The notes under the pieces are model-generated. The model did no database searches, was not told where the DNA came from, and saw only the letters and a program-made list of their open reading frames with translations. Below, piece after piece: positions 17,479-25,939 of a stretch of 52,291 nucleotides of DNA. The translations under genes were made by a program, and so were the position numbers. The DNA comes from SMAG-U1939 sp035763125 (GTDB lineage: Bacteria > Chloroflexota > Ktedonobacteria > Ktedonobacterales > JADMIN01): NCBI GenBank assembly GCA_035763125.1, contig DASUBU010000282.1:1-52291 (forward strand), in the 5' to 3' direction. The first letter of the stretch is position 1, and each line of letters starts with the position of its first letter.

Positions 17479-17513
17479 GGCATCGCTGCGCGTCCGCGCC
17501 GGGCTGTGGCACA

Positions 17514-18542
17514 CTAGAGCCGGATGGTCGCCCGCAATTGGGCCGCCATCTCTTCGGGCGCTTGCACCATGTAGTGCTCGTCGTAAAGGTGCTGGAGTGT
17601 GCTGGTGTCGGGCGCCCACAGGCGCGGGACCAGGTAGAGCCGCGGGGAGAGGCGGAAACGCAGCCAGGCGTCGCCGCGTCCTGGTGTGGCGGGGAAGGTC
17701 GCCAGGTTGAAGCTGTAGATGCCCTGGGTGGCGAACGCGGCGAGCGCCTGGGTGAGCCCCAGGCAGAGCTCGTCGAGCGCCTCGGCGGGCAGGTCGGTTA
17801 GCGTGCGCTGGCCGGGAAAGACGATCAGCGTGTCGCCGAGCATGCTCTGCGAGATGAAGCTCGCCAGCCACGCGCTGTGCCGCCCGCGCGCGATGAAGCG
17901 CTCGCCCTGCCGCTCCTCCTCGTGCAGCAGATCGTCCCAGTAGACGCGGCCCTCCTGCTGATAGTAGTCAGCCGCCGCGGCTGCTTCCCGTTCGAGGGTA
18001 TTGCCGGGGGTGTCGGTGGCGAAGAGCTGGAAGTGCGGGTGAATCTGCGTGCCGCCAGAGGCCGGCAGATAGTTCCACATGAGCAGCCCATAGTCCGTCC
18101 TGGGCTGGCGCTCGACCGCACGGAAGTAGGCAGCGCTCGCCTCGAAGCCGTCGCGCAGCAGATGGGGCGTGAAGCCGGTGATCGGCACGTAGTGCTCGCG
18201 GCTGAGGGCGGCGACAGCGCTATGCTCGTCGTAGGGCGAGAGGTTAGGGAAAAGCACCGTCTCGCCCCGCTGGACACGACCCTCGGCGACCACCTCCGCC
18301 GGGAAGCGCGGCGTGACGTTCAATACGCGGTCGGGGCAGAACGGGCAATTCGTACGTGATAGCTCGATTTGCTCCGTGAGATCGGGCGGTTGGACGTGGA
18401 AGCCGACGAAGTGCGCGACACGACCAGAGCGGCCGGTCAGGGGATCGCGCCGCAGCTCGCACGAGACGGCGGTCTCCTGGAAATCCGCGCGTGGATCAAG
18501 GTAACGCGCCGTCTTCTGGTGGCGTTCGAAGCGCAAGGGCAT
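17514..18542 (-). CDS. GalT-like nucleotidyltransferase (HIT superfamily)
   Basis: A 342-residue protein resembling galactose-1-phosphate uridylyltransferase. It has a zinc-type CPFCPDR motif near residue 66 and a HIT-like active site TQIHPHFQLF near residue 166, where the second His would form the nucleotidyl intermediate and the Gln contacts phosphate. GalT enzymes usually read HPHGQ; here the fourth position is Phe, so a different hexose-1-phosphate or nucleotide substrate is possible. The order of domains (two HIT halves) and length fit GalT. The start at 18542 has AGGAG eight bases upstream. It converges with the response regulator gene and no other galactose genes are near, so I give no symbol. 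Confidence 0.75.
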   Translation of the reverse strand: MPLRFERHQKTARYLDPRADFQETAVSCELRRDPLTGRSGRVAHFVGFHVQPPDLTEQIELSRTNCPFCPDRVLNVTPRFPAEVVAEGRVQRGETVLFPNLSPYDEHSAVAALSREHYVPITGFTPHLLRDGFEASAAYFRAVERQPRTDYGLLMWNYLPASGGTQIHPHFQLFATDTPGNTLEREAAAAADYYQQEGRVYWDDLLHEEERQGERFIARGRHSAWLASFISQSMLGDTLIVFPGQRTLTDLPAEALDELCLGLTQALAAFATQGIYSFNLATFPATPGRGDAWLRFRLSPRLYLVPRLWAPDTSTLQHLYDEHYMVQAPEEMAAQLRATIRL

Positions 18543-18619
18543 GCCTCTTGTCTCCTGGTATCTCTTGCATCATGCCAGGCCCGGTGGAGGGGCGGACCGC
18601 GGGGAACCACTTCACACGA

Positions 18620-18631
18620 CATGGTACCATG
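18620..18631. repeat. 12-bp palindrome in divergent intergenic region
   Basis: CATGGTACCATG is a perfect palindrome located about 80 bp upstream of the GalT-like start and 140 bp upstream of the receiver-protein gene. It could be an operator. The rest of this 230-bp gap shows no recognisable promoter. Confidence 0.3.
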
Positions 18632-18771
18632 CCCTCCGCTCTCGTTGCCGCCCGGCCGTCATACCGGCATTCGGCCTTACAGTGTGGCCCAACGTGTGCA
18701 TGCGGAGGGTAGTGAAGGAGCATTCTCTGAGGCGTAGGACACGCAGCGGAGGCCGAAAGCAGGTGGGAGCG

Positions 18772-19194
18772 ATGGCAAGGATACTCGTCGTCGAAGACGA
18801 TGCCTCGACGCGTGGGGCGCTGCGGGCAGGGCTAGAAGACGTGGGGCACGAGGTGTGCGAGGCAACCAACGGAGCCGAGGCGCTCGCCAAGCTGCAGGTG
18901 GAGCCCGCGCCGCTGGTGGTGCTAATGGATCTGCACATGCCGGGGGTGAGTGGATTCGACTTGCTTAGATTGGTCGAAGAAGAGCCAATGCGTGGCTCTG
19001 GGCACGCATACGTACTGCTCAGTGCGGACGATGCCTCGATACCCGTGGTGCGTGCCTTGCGCTCTACGACCGTGGTGGCCGCGCTCGCCAAACCCTACGA
19101 TCTGGATGTACTGCTGGGGGCCATTGCCGAAGCGGCGCGCATGTTGGGCGATCACATCGCCGAGCCGCAGTGGCGGCGTCGAGACGACACATAG
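18772..19194 (+). CDS. Stand-alone response regulator receiver protein
   Basis: A 140-residue single-domain receiver (CheY-like). The acidic cluster is in LVVEDDASTRGAL, the phosphoacceptor Asp in LVVLMDLHMPGVSGFDLL, the switch Ser in YVLLSADDA, and the Lys in ALAKPYDLDVLL. No output domain follows: the chain ends about 15 residues after helix 5 with a charged WRRRDDT tail. It would act by protein-protein contact. ATG 18772 has AGGTGGGAG just upstream. No cognate kinase is adjacent; it converges with ruvA. Confidence 0.9.
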   Translation: MARILVVEDDASTRGALRAGLEDVGHEVCEATNGAEALAKLQVEPAPLVVLMDLHMPGVSGFDLLRLVEEEPMRGSGHAYVLLSADDASIPVVRALRSTTVVAALAKPYDLDVLLGAIAEAARMLGDHIAEPQWRRRDDT

Positions 19195-19224
19195 GTCGCC
19201 CACGCCCGCCGGCCGCGAGCGCAA

Positions 19225-19830
19225 TTAGTCGGGGCCGAGCGCCCGCAGCGCACGCATAATCAGGTCTTCCAGTGGGCCTGAAGCGTCCTCGGGAAGCGTG
19301 CGCACCGCCGCAATCGCCTGCGCCTGAGGATAGCCGAGGTTAGTCAGCGCCTCGATCACCTGCGCACGCACGCTCCCGCCGCCCGCCGCACCGGCCACGC
19401 CCGCCGGGATACCTAGCCCCAGGCCGAGCTTCTCGAAGCGCGGCCGCAGCTCCAGCACGAGTCGCGCGGCTAGCTTCTTGCCCACGCGCGGCGCGGTCGT
19501 CAGCCGCGCGATATCTTCCGTGAGGATGGCCTCGCGGACGCCAGAGGCCGAGAACGACGACAGCAACGCCAGCCCCACCTGCGGGCCGACGCCGCCGACG
19601 GCAAGCAGCTGTTCGAAGGTGTCGCGATCGTCAGCCGTGGCGAAGCCATAGAGCGTGAGCGCGTCCTCTCGGACCAGCAGATACGTATGGAGATGAGCTG
19701 GCTGGCCTGTCTCCAGGCGGCCGATGGTGCTCAACGGGGCAAAGACGCGCAACGTGACGCCACCACCGACCGTCACGAACAGGCTATCAAGCGTCTTGCC
19801 CTCCACCGTGCCGCGCACCGCCGCAATCAT
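19225..19830 (-). CDS. ruvA: Holliday junction branch migration protein RuvA
   Basis: A 201-residue RuvA. Domain I is an OB fold (MIAAVRGTVEGKTLDSLFVT, HLHTYLLVREDALTLYGFA), domain II carries tandem helix-hairpin-helix motifs (LLAVGGVGPQVGLALLS and LTTAPRVGKKLAARLVLEL), and domain III after a Gly/Ala linker is the small RuvB-binding helical bundle (VIEALTNLGYPQAQAIAAV). It binds four-way junctions and loads the RuvB motor. Its ATG overlaps the ruvC stop by ATGA. ruvB is not in this cluster. Confidence 0.97.
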   Translation of the reverse strand: MIAAVRGTVEGKTLDSLFVTVGGGVTLRVFAPLSTIGRLETGQPAHLHTYLLVREDALTLYGFATADDRDTFEQLLAVGGVGPQVGLALLSSFSASGVREAILTEDIARLTTAPRVGKKLAARLVLELRPRFEKLGLGLGIPAGVAGAAGGGSVRAQVIEALTNLGYPQAQAIAAVRTLPEDASGPLEDLIMRALRALGPD

Positions 19831-20372
19831 CGCGCACCTCCCAGATGATCGAGGTGCGTGCTATGCAGGTGGCAGATAGCGATCGCGGCGGCGTCGGCGG
19901 CGTCGTCCGGACGCGGCACCTCAGCCAGACCCAGCAGCACCCGCACCATCTCGCCTACCTGCTCTTTCTTCGCCAGCCCATAGCCATGAACGGCCTGCTT
20001 GACATGCATTGGCTTGTACTCGTACACGGGGATGTCCGCGGCGGCGGCGACGAGCAGTGCCACACCGCGCGCCTGGCCGACAGCAATGATCGTGGTCGTG
20101 TTCTTGGCGAAGAACAGCTCCTCAATCGCCATCTCGGCCCCGGCATGAGCCTCGACAATCGCGGTCAGGTCGCGATGCAATTGCAGCAGGCGGCGCGGCA
20201 TCGGATCGGCTTTCGACGTCTGGATCACGCCACAGGTGATCAGCGACAGGTGGCTGCGCTGCTCTTCGACCACGGCATAGCCGAGGCGCGCGGAGCCAGG
20301 GTCAATGCCGATTGCCCGGCGCGTGCGAAAAGCGGTCGCCGGTTGGCCCGTGTTGCGCTGACCCGTCGTCAC
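19827..20372 (-). CDS. ruvC: Crossover junction endodeoxyribonuclease RuvC
   Basis: A 181-residue RuvC resolvase with RNase H fold. The catalytic carboxylates are visible: Asp in AIGIDPGSARLGYAV, Glu in MAIEELFFAKN, and the C-terminal pair in RPDDAADAAAIAICH. It cuts Holliday junctions symmetrically after RuvAB remodelling. The start is a GTG at 20372, immediately abutting the yebC stop (TAG 20373-20375), giving tight coupling within yebC-ruvC-ruvA. The 19 residues before GIDPG are a slightly long leader, with no other start in that stretch. Confidence 0.96.
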   Translation of the reverse strand: MTTGQRNTGQPATAFRTRRAIGIDPGSARLGYAVVEEQRSHLSLITCGVIQTSKADPMPRRLLQLHRDLTAIVEAHAGAEMAIEELFFAKNTTTIIAVGQARGVALLVAAAADIPVYEYKPMHVKQAVHGYGLAKKEQVGEMVRVLLGLAEVPRPDDAADAAAIAICHLHSTHLDHLGGAR

Positions 20373-21134
20373 CTAGCCCTCGTACCTCTCGGCGATTTCT
20401 TCGGCAATCTCGGCATTGGTGTAGACGTTCTGCACGTCGTCGAGGTCCTCTAGACGATCAATCAGCCGCAGCGTCTGCATGGCCTCTTTCTCGCCCAGCT
20501 CGACCTTCGTCTTGGGGACCAATGTGTTCTCAGCGCGCGCGACCGGCACCTTCTTGTCTTCCAGCGCCTTGCGAACTGCTTCAAGCTGAGACGGCTCGGT
20601 GTAAATCACCAGCTCCTCATCGCCCTCTGCGCTCTCCTCCACGTCCTCAGCGCCCGCGTCAATCGCCACCAATTCGACCTCCTCGACATCGCGGCCGTCC
20701 AGGGGAATGGCAATCACGCCGCGCGGCTCGAAGATCCAATCCACGCAGCCCATCTCACCCAGGTTGCCGGCGTTCTTGTTGAAGGTGGTGCGGATCTCGG
20801 CGGCTGTTCGATTCCGATTGTCCGTCATCACCTGCACCATGATCGCCGCGCCACCCGGTGCGTAGCCCTCGTATGTGATCTCCTCGAGCGAGGTGCCCTC
20901 ACCTCCGCCCGTCGCGCGCTTGATCGTGCGCTCGATGTTGTCCATCGGCATGTTGGCCTCGCGGGCGCGCTGGATCGCCATGCGCAGCCGAAAGTTCGCA
21001 TCTGGATCGCCGCCGCCACCCTCACGGACCGCGACCACAATCTCGCGGCCGAGCCGCGTAAAGAGCTGGCCGCGCTTGGCGTCGTTGACGCCCTTCTGGC
21101 GCCGAATCTGGTGCCACTTTGAGTGACCGGACAT
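20373..21134 (-). CDS. yebC: YebC/PmpR-family protein
   Basis: A 253-residue YebC/TACO1-family protein beginning MSGHSKWHQIRRQKGVNDAK, the family hallmark, followed by FTRLGREIVVAVREGGGGDP, NMPMDNIERTIKRATG and YEGYAPGGAAIMVQVMTDN. Members were long called transcriptional regulators, and newer work links them to translation of polyproline stretches. First gene of the yebC-ruvC-ruvA operon. The start at 21134 has AAGGGAGC nine bases upstream. Confidence 0.96.
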   Translation of the reverse strand: MSGHSKWHQIRRQKGVNDAKRGQLFTRLGREIVVAVREGGGGDPDANFRLRMAIQRAREANMPMDNIERTIKRATGGGEGTSLEEITYEGYAPGGAAIMVQVMTDNRNRTAAEIRTTFNKNAGNLGEMGCVDWIFEPRGVIAIPLDGRDVEEVELVAIDAGAEDVEESAEGDEELVIYTEPSQLEAVRKALEDKKVPVARAENTLVPKTKVELGEKEAMQTLRLIDRLEDLDDVQNVYTNAEIAEEIAERYEG

Positions 21135-21314
21135 AGGGCTATTGCTCCCTTGTGTAGGTGTGCTCTCGCGGATGTCTCTCTACGCGCCGCGGCACGATGA
21201 AACCCCGATATAGCAGCATACCCAGGCCGAACAGACCCTGGGGCGGTGGACGCGCAGGGCATCCAGTCAACGACTCCAGCTGAGGCCGCTCAAGGCATGG
21301 GCATGAGGAATGAG

Positions 21315-21336
21315 GCGCGCCGCGACTGCGGCGCGC
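21315..21336. repeat. Strong GC hairpin between yebC and prenyl synthase
   Basis: GCGCGCCGC-GACT-GCGGCGCGC is a 9-bp perfect stem with a four-base loop, located 43 bp past the prenyl synthase stop (minus strand) and 181 bp upstream of yebC. There is no T-run on either side, so a factor-independent terminator is uncertain. The remainder of this 245-bp gap holds no gene. Confidence 0.4.
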
Positions 21337-21378
21337 GCAAGCGCATTGTACCATGCTGCGGTCTTATGCTGCCACGCG

Positions 21379-22524
21379 TCAGCCGCCAAGCGATGCTGTA
21401 ACATACTCCACCAGCGTCGCAAGCTGGTCGCGCGCAGCGCGTGCCGCGGGGACCTGCTGAGCTGCCTCGTCCAGCGCGTTACATGCCACGGCTGCCTCGA
21501 CTGCGAGCGCCGCGCGCACGCGCTCGCGAGCGCCGGCACGCTCCAGCACGCCCAGCGCGATGGCAATCTCGTTCTCGCTGGCAGGGCCGGGCGCCCCGTA
21601 TATTGCGCTCAGCGCATCGCGATCGGCTGGTGGCGCGGTTTCCAGCGCATGCATGATCGGCAGCGTCATCTTCTTGCGGCGCAGGTCGCCGGCTGGCGAC
21701 TTGCCAAGCTCGCCGGCCGACCAGATGCCCAGCAGATCGTCGCGCAGTTGAAAGGCGACACCCAGCGCTCGGCCAAAGCGCGCCAGCGTTGCGGCCAGCG
21801 CGGCATCTTCCGGCGCGCCCAACCAGGATCCTGTCTCCGTGGCACACGACATCAGGGCAGCGGTCTTGCGCTCGATCATCGCCAGATACATTGCCACGCT
21901 GACGTCACGCCGGCCTTCGTTTTGCATGTCCAGGAACTGGCCCTCGCATAGCGCAAGACAGGTCTGGTCCAACAGGCCCGCAAGCTTGACGACCATGGGC
22001 GGCGCCACGCCTCGCTCGACCAGTCGCCATAGACCTAGCCGGGCCAGCGAGAAGAGGCCATCGCCTGTGTTGATGGCCTGCGGCACTCCCCACAGCTTCC
22101 ACAAGGTAGGACGGTGGTGCCGCTCCTCATCGCCGTCTTCGATATCGTCATGGATCAGCGAGAAGTTGTGGACCAGCTCGATGCAGACGGCTGCCGGGAG
22201 GGCACGCTCCACCAGCTGCGCCCGCTCGCTTTCGTCCGCTCCCGTGCGGGCAGCGGCCAGCTCGCAGGCTAAGAGGACGAGCGTCGGCCGCAGCAGTTTG
22301 CCAGATGGGCCGCGGACACGCGAGAGGTCCGGACGGCGCCAGCCGAGGTGGTACTCGATCTGCCCGCGGAACTCCGCGAGCTGCGCGGCGACCTCTGGCC
22401 CGTTCGGCCGCTCACGCCACGCATACTCGACCGCCGCGTGCAAGCCATCCATGAGCGCGGCTCGATGCCGGCCGAGCACACGCTCGACGGCGTCGTCTGG
22501 CGCAGAGATCGAACCATCGCCCAC
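21379..22524 (-). CDS. Polyprenyl (geranylgeranyl-type) diphosphate synthase
   Basis: A 381-residue trans-isoprenyl diphosphate synthase. First Asp-rich motif: NFSLIHDDIEDGDEERHHRPTLW (DDxxD, chain length-determining region just before it). Second: ALGVAFQLRDDLLGIW, with only the first two Asp, as in many actinobacterial and Chloroflexota GGPP synthases. The GKLLRP block and GDGLFSLARLGLW are also typical. It condenses IPP with allylic diphosphates to give precursors of quinones, carotenoids or lipids; product length cannot be read. I take the GTG at 22524, with AAGGGG seven bases upstream, as the start; the upstream frame adds 55 residues overlapping the next gene. Confidence 0.92.
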   Translation of the reverse strand: MGDGSISAPDDAVERVLGRHRAALMDGLHAAVEYAWRERPNGPEVAAQLAEFRGQIEYHLGWRRPDLSRVRGPSGKLLRPTLVLLACELAAARTGADESERAQLVERALPAAVCIELVHNFSLIHDDIEDGDEERHHRPTLWKLWGVPQAINTGDGLFSLARLGLWRLVERGVAPPMVVKLAGLLDQTCLALCEGQFLDMQNEGRRDVSVAMYLAMIERKTAALMSCATETGSWLGAPEDAALAATLARFGRALGVAFQLRDDLLGIWSAGELGKSPAGDLRRKKMTLPIMHALETAPPADRDALSAIYGAPGPASENEIAIALGVLERAGARERVRAALAVEAAVACNALDEAAQQVPAARAARDQLATLVEYVTASLGG

Positions 22525-22582
22525 AGAAGTACCCCTTGTCACAGCGCGCCGCGCACGGCGGCTATCATTCGCCAATCGCTTG

Positions 22583-23059
22583 CTAGCGCGAGTGCAGCAG
22601 CACGATGCCGGCGATTGTGCCGGCAAGCGCCAGCACGCTGCCAATGCGCGCCGTCCCGCGCAGGCCGCCCAGTCGGCGAAGCGGCGCACACACGTCGCAG
22701 TAGCGACGCGTCACGTAGTAGCGGTGGCTGCGCAAGCTATCGGCCACGATTTCGACGCGCTCTTCGCGCAGCCGCGTATGCCGCTCATCGCAAATGTAGC
22801 GGCGACACCCATCACACCTGCCTGAATCAACATAGTGCGCGAAGAGGGCGGTTGACCACTGCCGGGGAGGGGCTGGGGAGCCGCAGACGTAGCACACGAA
22901 GCGTCTGGCATTCGCGGCCATGCGCTCCCGGCAGGGTCGGTGGTCCTCGTAGGCGAAGTGATCGGTGCAGAGGTGACGGCGGCAGATGCGGCAACGACCG
23001 CCGGATTCAAGGCCACATTCAGCGCATGAGGGAATCACGGGCAAACCGGCGAGCGACAT
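22583..23059 (-). CDS. Cys-rich zinc-finger protein with C-terminal membrane anchor
   Basis: A 158-residue protein with many paired cysteines: CAECGLESGGRCRICRRHLCTDH, then FVCYVCGSP, RCDGCRRYICDERH and YCDVCAPL. These suggest three zinc sites, the first resembling a B-box/ZnF arrangement (C-x2-C...C-x2-C...C-x2-H). The C-terminus is a single membrane segment (GSVLALAGTIAGIVLLHSR) with the Cys-rich part presumably cytoplasmic. ATG 23059 has AGGAAG upstream and a good promoter. It shares direction with the prenyl synthase, 58 bp downstream. I do not recognise a named family; function unknown. Confidence 0.75.
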   Translation of the reverse strand: MSLAGLPVIPSCAECGLESGGRCRICRRHLCTDHFAYEDHRPCRERMAANARRFVCYVCGSPAPPRQWSTALFAHYVDSGRCDGCRRYICDERHTRLREERVEIVADSLRSHRYYVTRRYCDVCAPLRRLGGLRGTARIGSVLALAGTIAGIVLLHSR

Positions 23060-23095
23060 AAAGCCCCGCTTCCTGTGAGGGACGATGTCGCACCG

Positions 23096-23124
23096 AGTAT
23101 AGCAGCGGCGCTTGGCTCGGTCAA
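23096..23124 (-). promoter_or_regulatory. Promoter of the zinc-finger membrane protein
   Basis: On the minus strand, TTGACC (23119-23124), a 17-bp spacer and TATACT (23096-23101) predict a start near 23089, 30 bases before the ATG at 23059. One of the best promoter matches in the window; probably also serves the prenyl synthase gene. Confidence 0.7.
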
Positions 23125-23320
23125 TCGCCCACAGACCGGGCCTTCCCACCAGGCGTGTGCCCTGACGGCGATTGGCCCGCATCCAGTCCGCGGAATCTGG
23201 CCTTCCCGGGTGGGCATGCAATCTGCAGCATGTGGATCGGCCGTTCGCCTGTGGCACGGCCCTCTCAACGTTCGAGGCCATCAGGCTCTAGAACAAGCAA
23301 CGAGAAAGGAACTCCGTCGA

Positions 23321-23560
23321 ATGGATCAGCTAGTGAACATGGTGGCACAGCGGGCCGGCATCTCGTCGGATCAGGCACAGAAGGCGGTCCAGACGGTGCT
23401 CGGCTTCCTGAAGGACAAGCTGCCGGGGCCAATTGCCTCGCAGCTTGATAGCGTCGTGGGCGGCCAGGGCACCAACGTGGGCCAGATGGGCCAGCAAGCG
23501 ATGGGCGGCGTGGGCGACATGTTCGGTGGAGGACAGCCCGGCCAGAGCGGCAAGCCGTAG
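23321..23560 (+). CDS. Small helical protein of unknown function
   Basis: A 79-residue protein. The first ~50 residues look like three amphipathic helices (MDQLVNMVAQRAGISSDQAQ, AVQTVLGFLKDKLPGPIASQ, LDSVV), and the tail is Gly/Gln-rich (GQGTNVGQMGQQAMGGVGDM). The pattern 'helix, GIS-x-x-QA-x-x-AV-x-x-VL-x-FL-K-x-x-LP' resembles small DUF2267/DUF937-like proteins seen in many bacteria, but I cannot assign it firmly. AAAGGA lies 11 bases before ATG. A long imperfect inverted repeat follows directly after the stop. Confidence 0.65.
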   Translation: MDQLVNMVAQRAGISSDQAQKAVQTVLGFLKDKLPGPIASQLDSVVGGQGTNVGQMGQQAMGGVGDMFGGGQPGQSGKP

Positions 23561-23563
23561 CTA

Positions 23564-23640
23564 GCGCAAGCAGTAGATGCGGGGCCCTACGCGAGAGCGC
23601 TCTCGTTCGACTTCGCATCTACCCGGTCAGCTACTTGCGC
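23564..23640 (+). terminator. Nested inverted repeat, putative terminator
   Basis: Outer arms GCGCAAG/CTTGCGC (23564-23570, 23634-23640), middle arms GTAGATGCG/CGCATCTAC (23573-23581, 23614-23622) and an inner palindrome CGAGAGCGCTCTCG (23592-23605) stack into one long hairpin starting three bases after the small gene's stop. No T-tract follows. The remaining ~70 bp to the next gene are empty. Confidence 0.45.
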
Positions 23641-23712
23641 GATCTGCTCCGAGCAATAAATGCGTCAGATGAGGCAGACAACGAGCGAGAGCCATGGCTG
23701 TGTGCTGGGGTG

Positions 23713-24450
23713 CTAGCCGAGCCTGTACAGCTTCCAGCCGACCGCGAGGAACCAGATCGGGAGGAGCAGACCATAGCCCAGGTAGCCTGCGCCGATTATG
23801 GGCCGCAGGGCCTCGCTCGCTGTGCCTATGGCGCCGGTGGCGATGCCCACGTAGGCGACGCCCTTGTGAAAGACGCCCCTCAGCATGAGCGACGACAGAA
23901 CCAGGATGCCAACCGGGCTCAGGATGCCAGGGGCCGTCGGCACGACGTTCTGGGCGATGAACGTCTCGGCGGCCGCGGCAAAGGCGGCGCGTTGTTCCGC
24001 GCTCTCGGCTGCCATGTACCGATCGCTCAGGTAGACCAGGCTTGGCGCGCCACCGCCGGTCGCCGGCCACGCTAGTGTGAGCGCCCACGAGGTGATGCCG
24101 ATAACGGCGCCGATGGCCGCGTGGCTCTTGTTCAGGCCCTTGAGCGCCACGAAGAGCGCCAGGAAGACAACAATCGCAAAGGCGCTCGGCCCCAGCCACA
24201 GCGCCTGTTTGAGGATGTAGACTTTGCGGTGCTTGGCGACGTATTGTAGCGTCGCCGCTCCACCCGAGGTTGGTTGCCGCGGCGTGGTGATTTCCAGCAC
24301 GAGTGAGACGACGATGAGCGCGACAAACAGCGCCGCCGACACACCTCCCGCACGATAGAGCGCCCTCCATGATGGGTCCGGAGCCACCTGGGCCGCGGCG
24401 CTTGCGGGCCTATGCGGGCGCAGTGGGCTCCAACGACGAAACGCTGTCAT
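23713..24450 (-). CDS. Polytopic membrane protein, DUF4386-like
   Basis: A 245-residue integral membrane protein with about six hydrophobic segments: YRAGGVSAALFVALIVVSLV, LWLGPSAFAIVVFLALFVAL, AAIGAVIGITSWALTLAWPA, PGILSPVGILVLSSLMLRG, VGIATGAIGTASEALRP and GYGLLLPIWFLAVGWKLYRL. The pattern with a long acidic, helical loop (SDRYMAAESAEQRAAFAAAA) in the middle resembles DUF4386 proteins. Function unknown. ATG 24450 has an excellent AAGGAGGG seven bases upstream. The 170 bp between it and purD show nothing recognisable. Confidence 0.75.
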   Translation of the reverse strand: MTAFRRWSPLRPHRPASAAAQVAPDPSWRALYRAGGVSAALFVALIVVSLVLEITTPRQPTSGGAATLQYVAKHRKVYILKQALWLGPSAFAIVVFLALFVALKGLNKSHAAIGAVIGITSWALTLAWPATGGGAPSLVYLSDRYMAAESAEQRAAFAAAAETFIAQNVVPTAPGILSPVGILVLSSLMLRGVFHKGVAYVGIATGAIGTASEALRPIIGAGYLGYGLLLPIWFLAVGWKLYRLG

Positions 24451-24619
24451 TCCGGCGCCCTCCTTCCATGGGGATATCCACTATGGTGGCCGACCGTGCG
24501 CATGCACCGCGCCTTACGGGTGTCGCCTCCACGAGATGCGCGCCCCATGGTCACCCCTGGAAATCCGCAAGATAGGGTCCTACCTGCCTTGCGCCGCGAT
24601 CGCTCAGGCCGCGCAGGTG

Positions 24620-25909
24620 TCATGCCCCTTCTGCCGCACCGTGTTCCTCACGCGCGGCGATATCGGTGCGGTGCCACGCGCCATGGAAGCGCACGCGATC
24701 AACGTTGGCATAGAGGCGGCGGCGGGCGGCGGCCACTGTCGGTCCGCTGGCGACCAGCGTCAGCACGCGGCCGCCCGCCGTGACGAGTGCGCCGTCGGGC
24801 TCGCGGCGGGTTCCGGCGTGAAAGGCCAGGATGTCACTGTCCAACTCGTCCAGCCCGCTGATGGGGAGGCCCTTCTCGACGGCGACCGGATAGCCCGCCG
24901 AGGCGATCACCACCCCGCAGCTTGCCTCGGTGCTCCACTCCAGAGCTGGCACGCGATCCAACCGGCCCTCGGCCACGGCGAGCGCCAGCTCGAAGAGGTC
25001 GCTCTTCAGGCGCGGCAAGACCACCTGCGTCTCAGGGTCGCCGAAGCGCGCGTTGAATTCCAGCACGTACGGCCCGTCTCGCGTGAGCATGAGCCCGGCG
25101 TAGAGTAGGCCGCGGAACGGCGCACCAGCCGCCGCCAGCGCGCGCACGGTCGGCCGCAGGATGCGCGTCTCGATCTCGGCCAGCAGCTCCGGCGTGGCAA
25201 AAGCGGGCGGCGAGTACGCGCCCATCCCACCAGTGTTCGGTCCCTCATCGCCGTCATAGGCGCGCTTGTAGTCGCAAGCTGGGACCATCGGCACCACGCG
25301 CTCGCCGTCGGTCAGCGCAAAGAGCGAAAGCTCCGGCCCCTCCAGATGCTCCTCGATCAGCACTTCCTGCCCGGCTGACCCTAGCTTACGCGCCACCAGA
25401 AAGTCATCCAGCGCGGCGCGCGCCTCGGCGGCCGTCTCCGCAATCACGACGCCCTTGCCCGCCGCCAGCCCGTCGGCCTTGATGACGACCGGATAGCGGT
25501 CGCGCGCGTCGAGATAGCGACTGGCCGCGTCGCGAGCGGTGAACGCAGCGAAGCGCGCGGTCGGCACACCGGCACGCACCATCAGTTCCTTCGCCCAGGT
25601 CTTGCTGCTCTCGATACGCGCCGCCGCCTTCGTGGGGCCAAAGACGCGCAGGCCATGCGCCTGGAAGACATCCACGATGCCCCCCCCGAGCGGGTCATCC
25701 GGGCCAATGATTGTGAGGTCAATGGCGTGGCCGGCGGCCCAGTCCGCGCAGGCGGCGAAGTCCATTGGATCGAGCGCGACGTTCTCGGCAATCGCGGCCG
25801 TTCCGCCGTTGCCCGGCGCGCAGAAAAGCTCGCTCGCCCGCGGCGAGTGCCGCAGCGCCCGGCAGAGCGCGTGCTCGCGCGCCCCACTGCCGATCACCAG
25901 CACTCGCAT
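24620..25909 (-). CDS. purD: Phosphoribosylamine--glycine ligase
   Basis: A 429-residue GAR synthetase of de novo purine synthesis: 5-phosphoribosylamine + glycine + ATP gives GAR. N domain begins MRVLVIGSGAREHALCRALR with the P-loop-like GSGGREHA variant. The ATP-grasp part includes YPVVIKADGLAAGKGVVIAE, VLIEEHLEGPELSLFALTDG, the GPNTGGMGAYSP signature and VLEFNARFGDPETQVVLPRL. Length is normal. Start at 25909 with GGAGGT. Upstream, 30 bp away, is the PIG-L deacetylase on the same strand. No other pur genes are adjacent. Confidence 0.97.
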   Translation of the reverse strand: MRVLVIGSGAREHALCRALRHSPRASELFCAPGNGGTAAIAENVALDPMDFAACADWAAGHAIDLTIIGPDDPLGGGIVDVFQAHGLRVFGPTKAAARIESSKTWAKELMVRAGVPTARFAAFTARDAASRYLDARDRYPVVIKADGLAAGKGVVIAETAAEARAALDDFLVARKLGSAGQEVLIEEHLEGPELSLFALTDGERVVPMVPACDYKRAYDGDEGPNTGGMGAYSPPAFATPELLAEIETRILRPTVRALAAAGAPFRGLLYAGLMLTRDGPYVLEFNARFGDPETQVVLPRLKSDLFELALAVAEGRLDRVPALEWSTEASCGVVIASAGYPVAVEKGLPISGLDELDSDILAFHAGTRREPDGALVTAGGRVLTLVASGPTVAAARRRLYANVDRVRFHGAWHRTDIAAREEHGAAEGA

Positions 25910-25939
25910 GGCGACCTCCGTTCACGTGCGCAGCGTTGC

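Noticed and set aside
23627..24370. 247-codon minus-strand frame overlapping the DUF4386-like gene
   Set aside because: Its translation is Arg/His-rich and lacks membrane segments, whereas the other frame has six and a perfect ribosome site.
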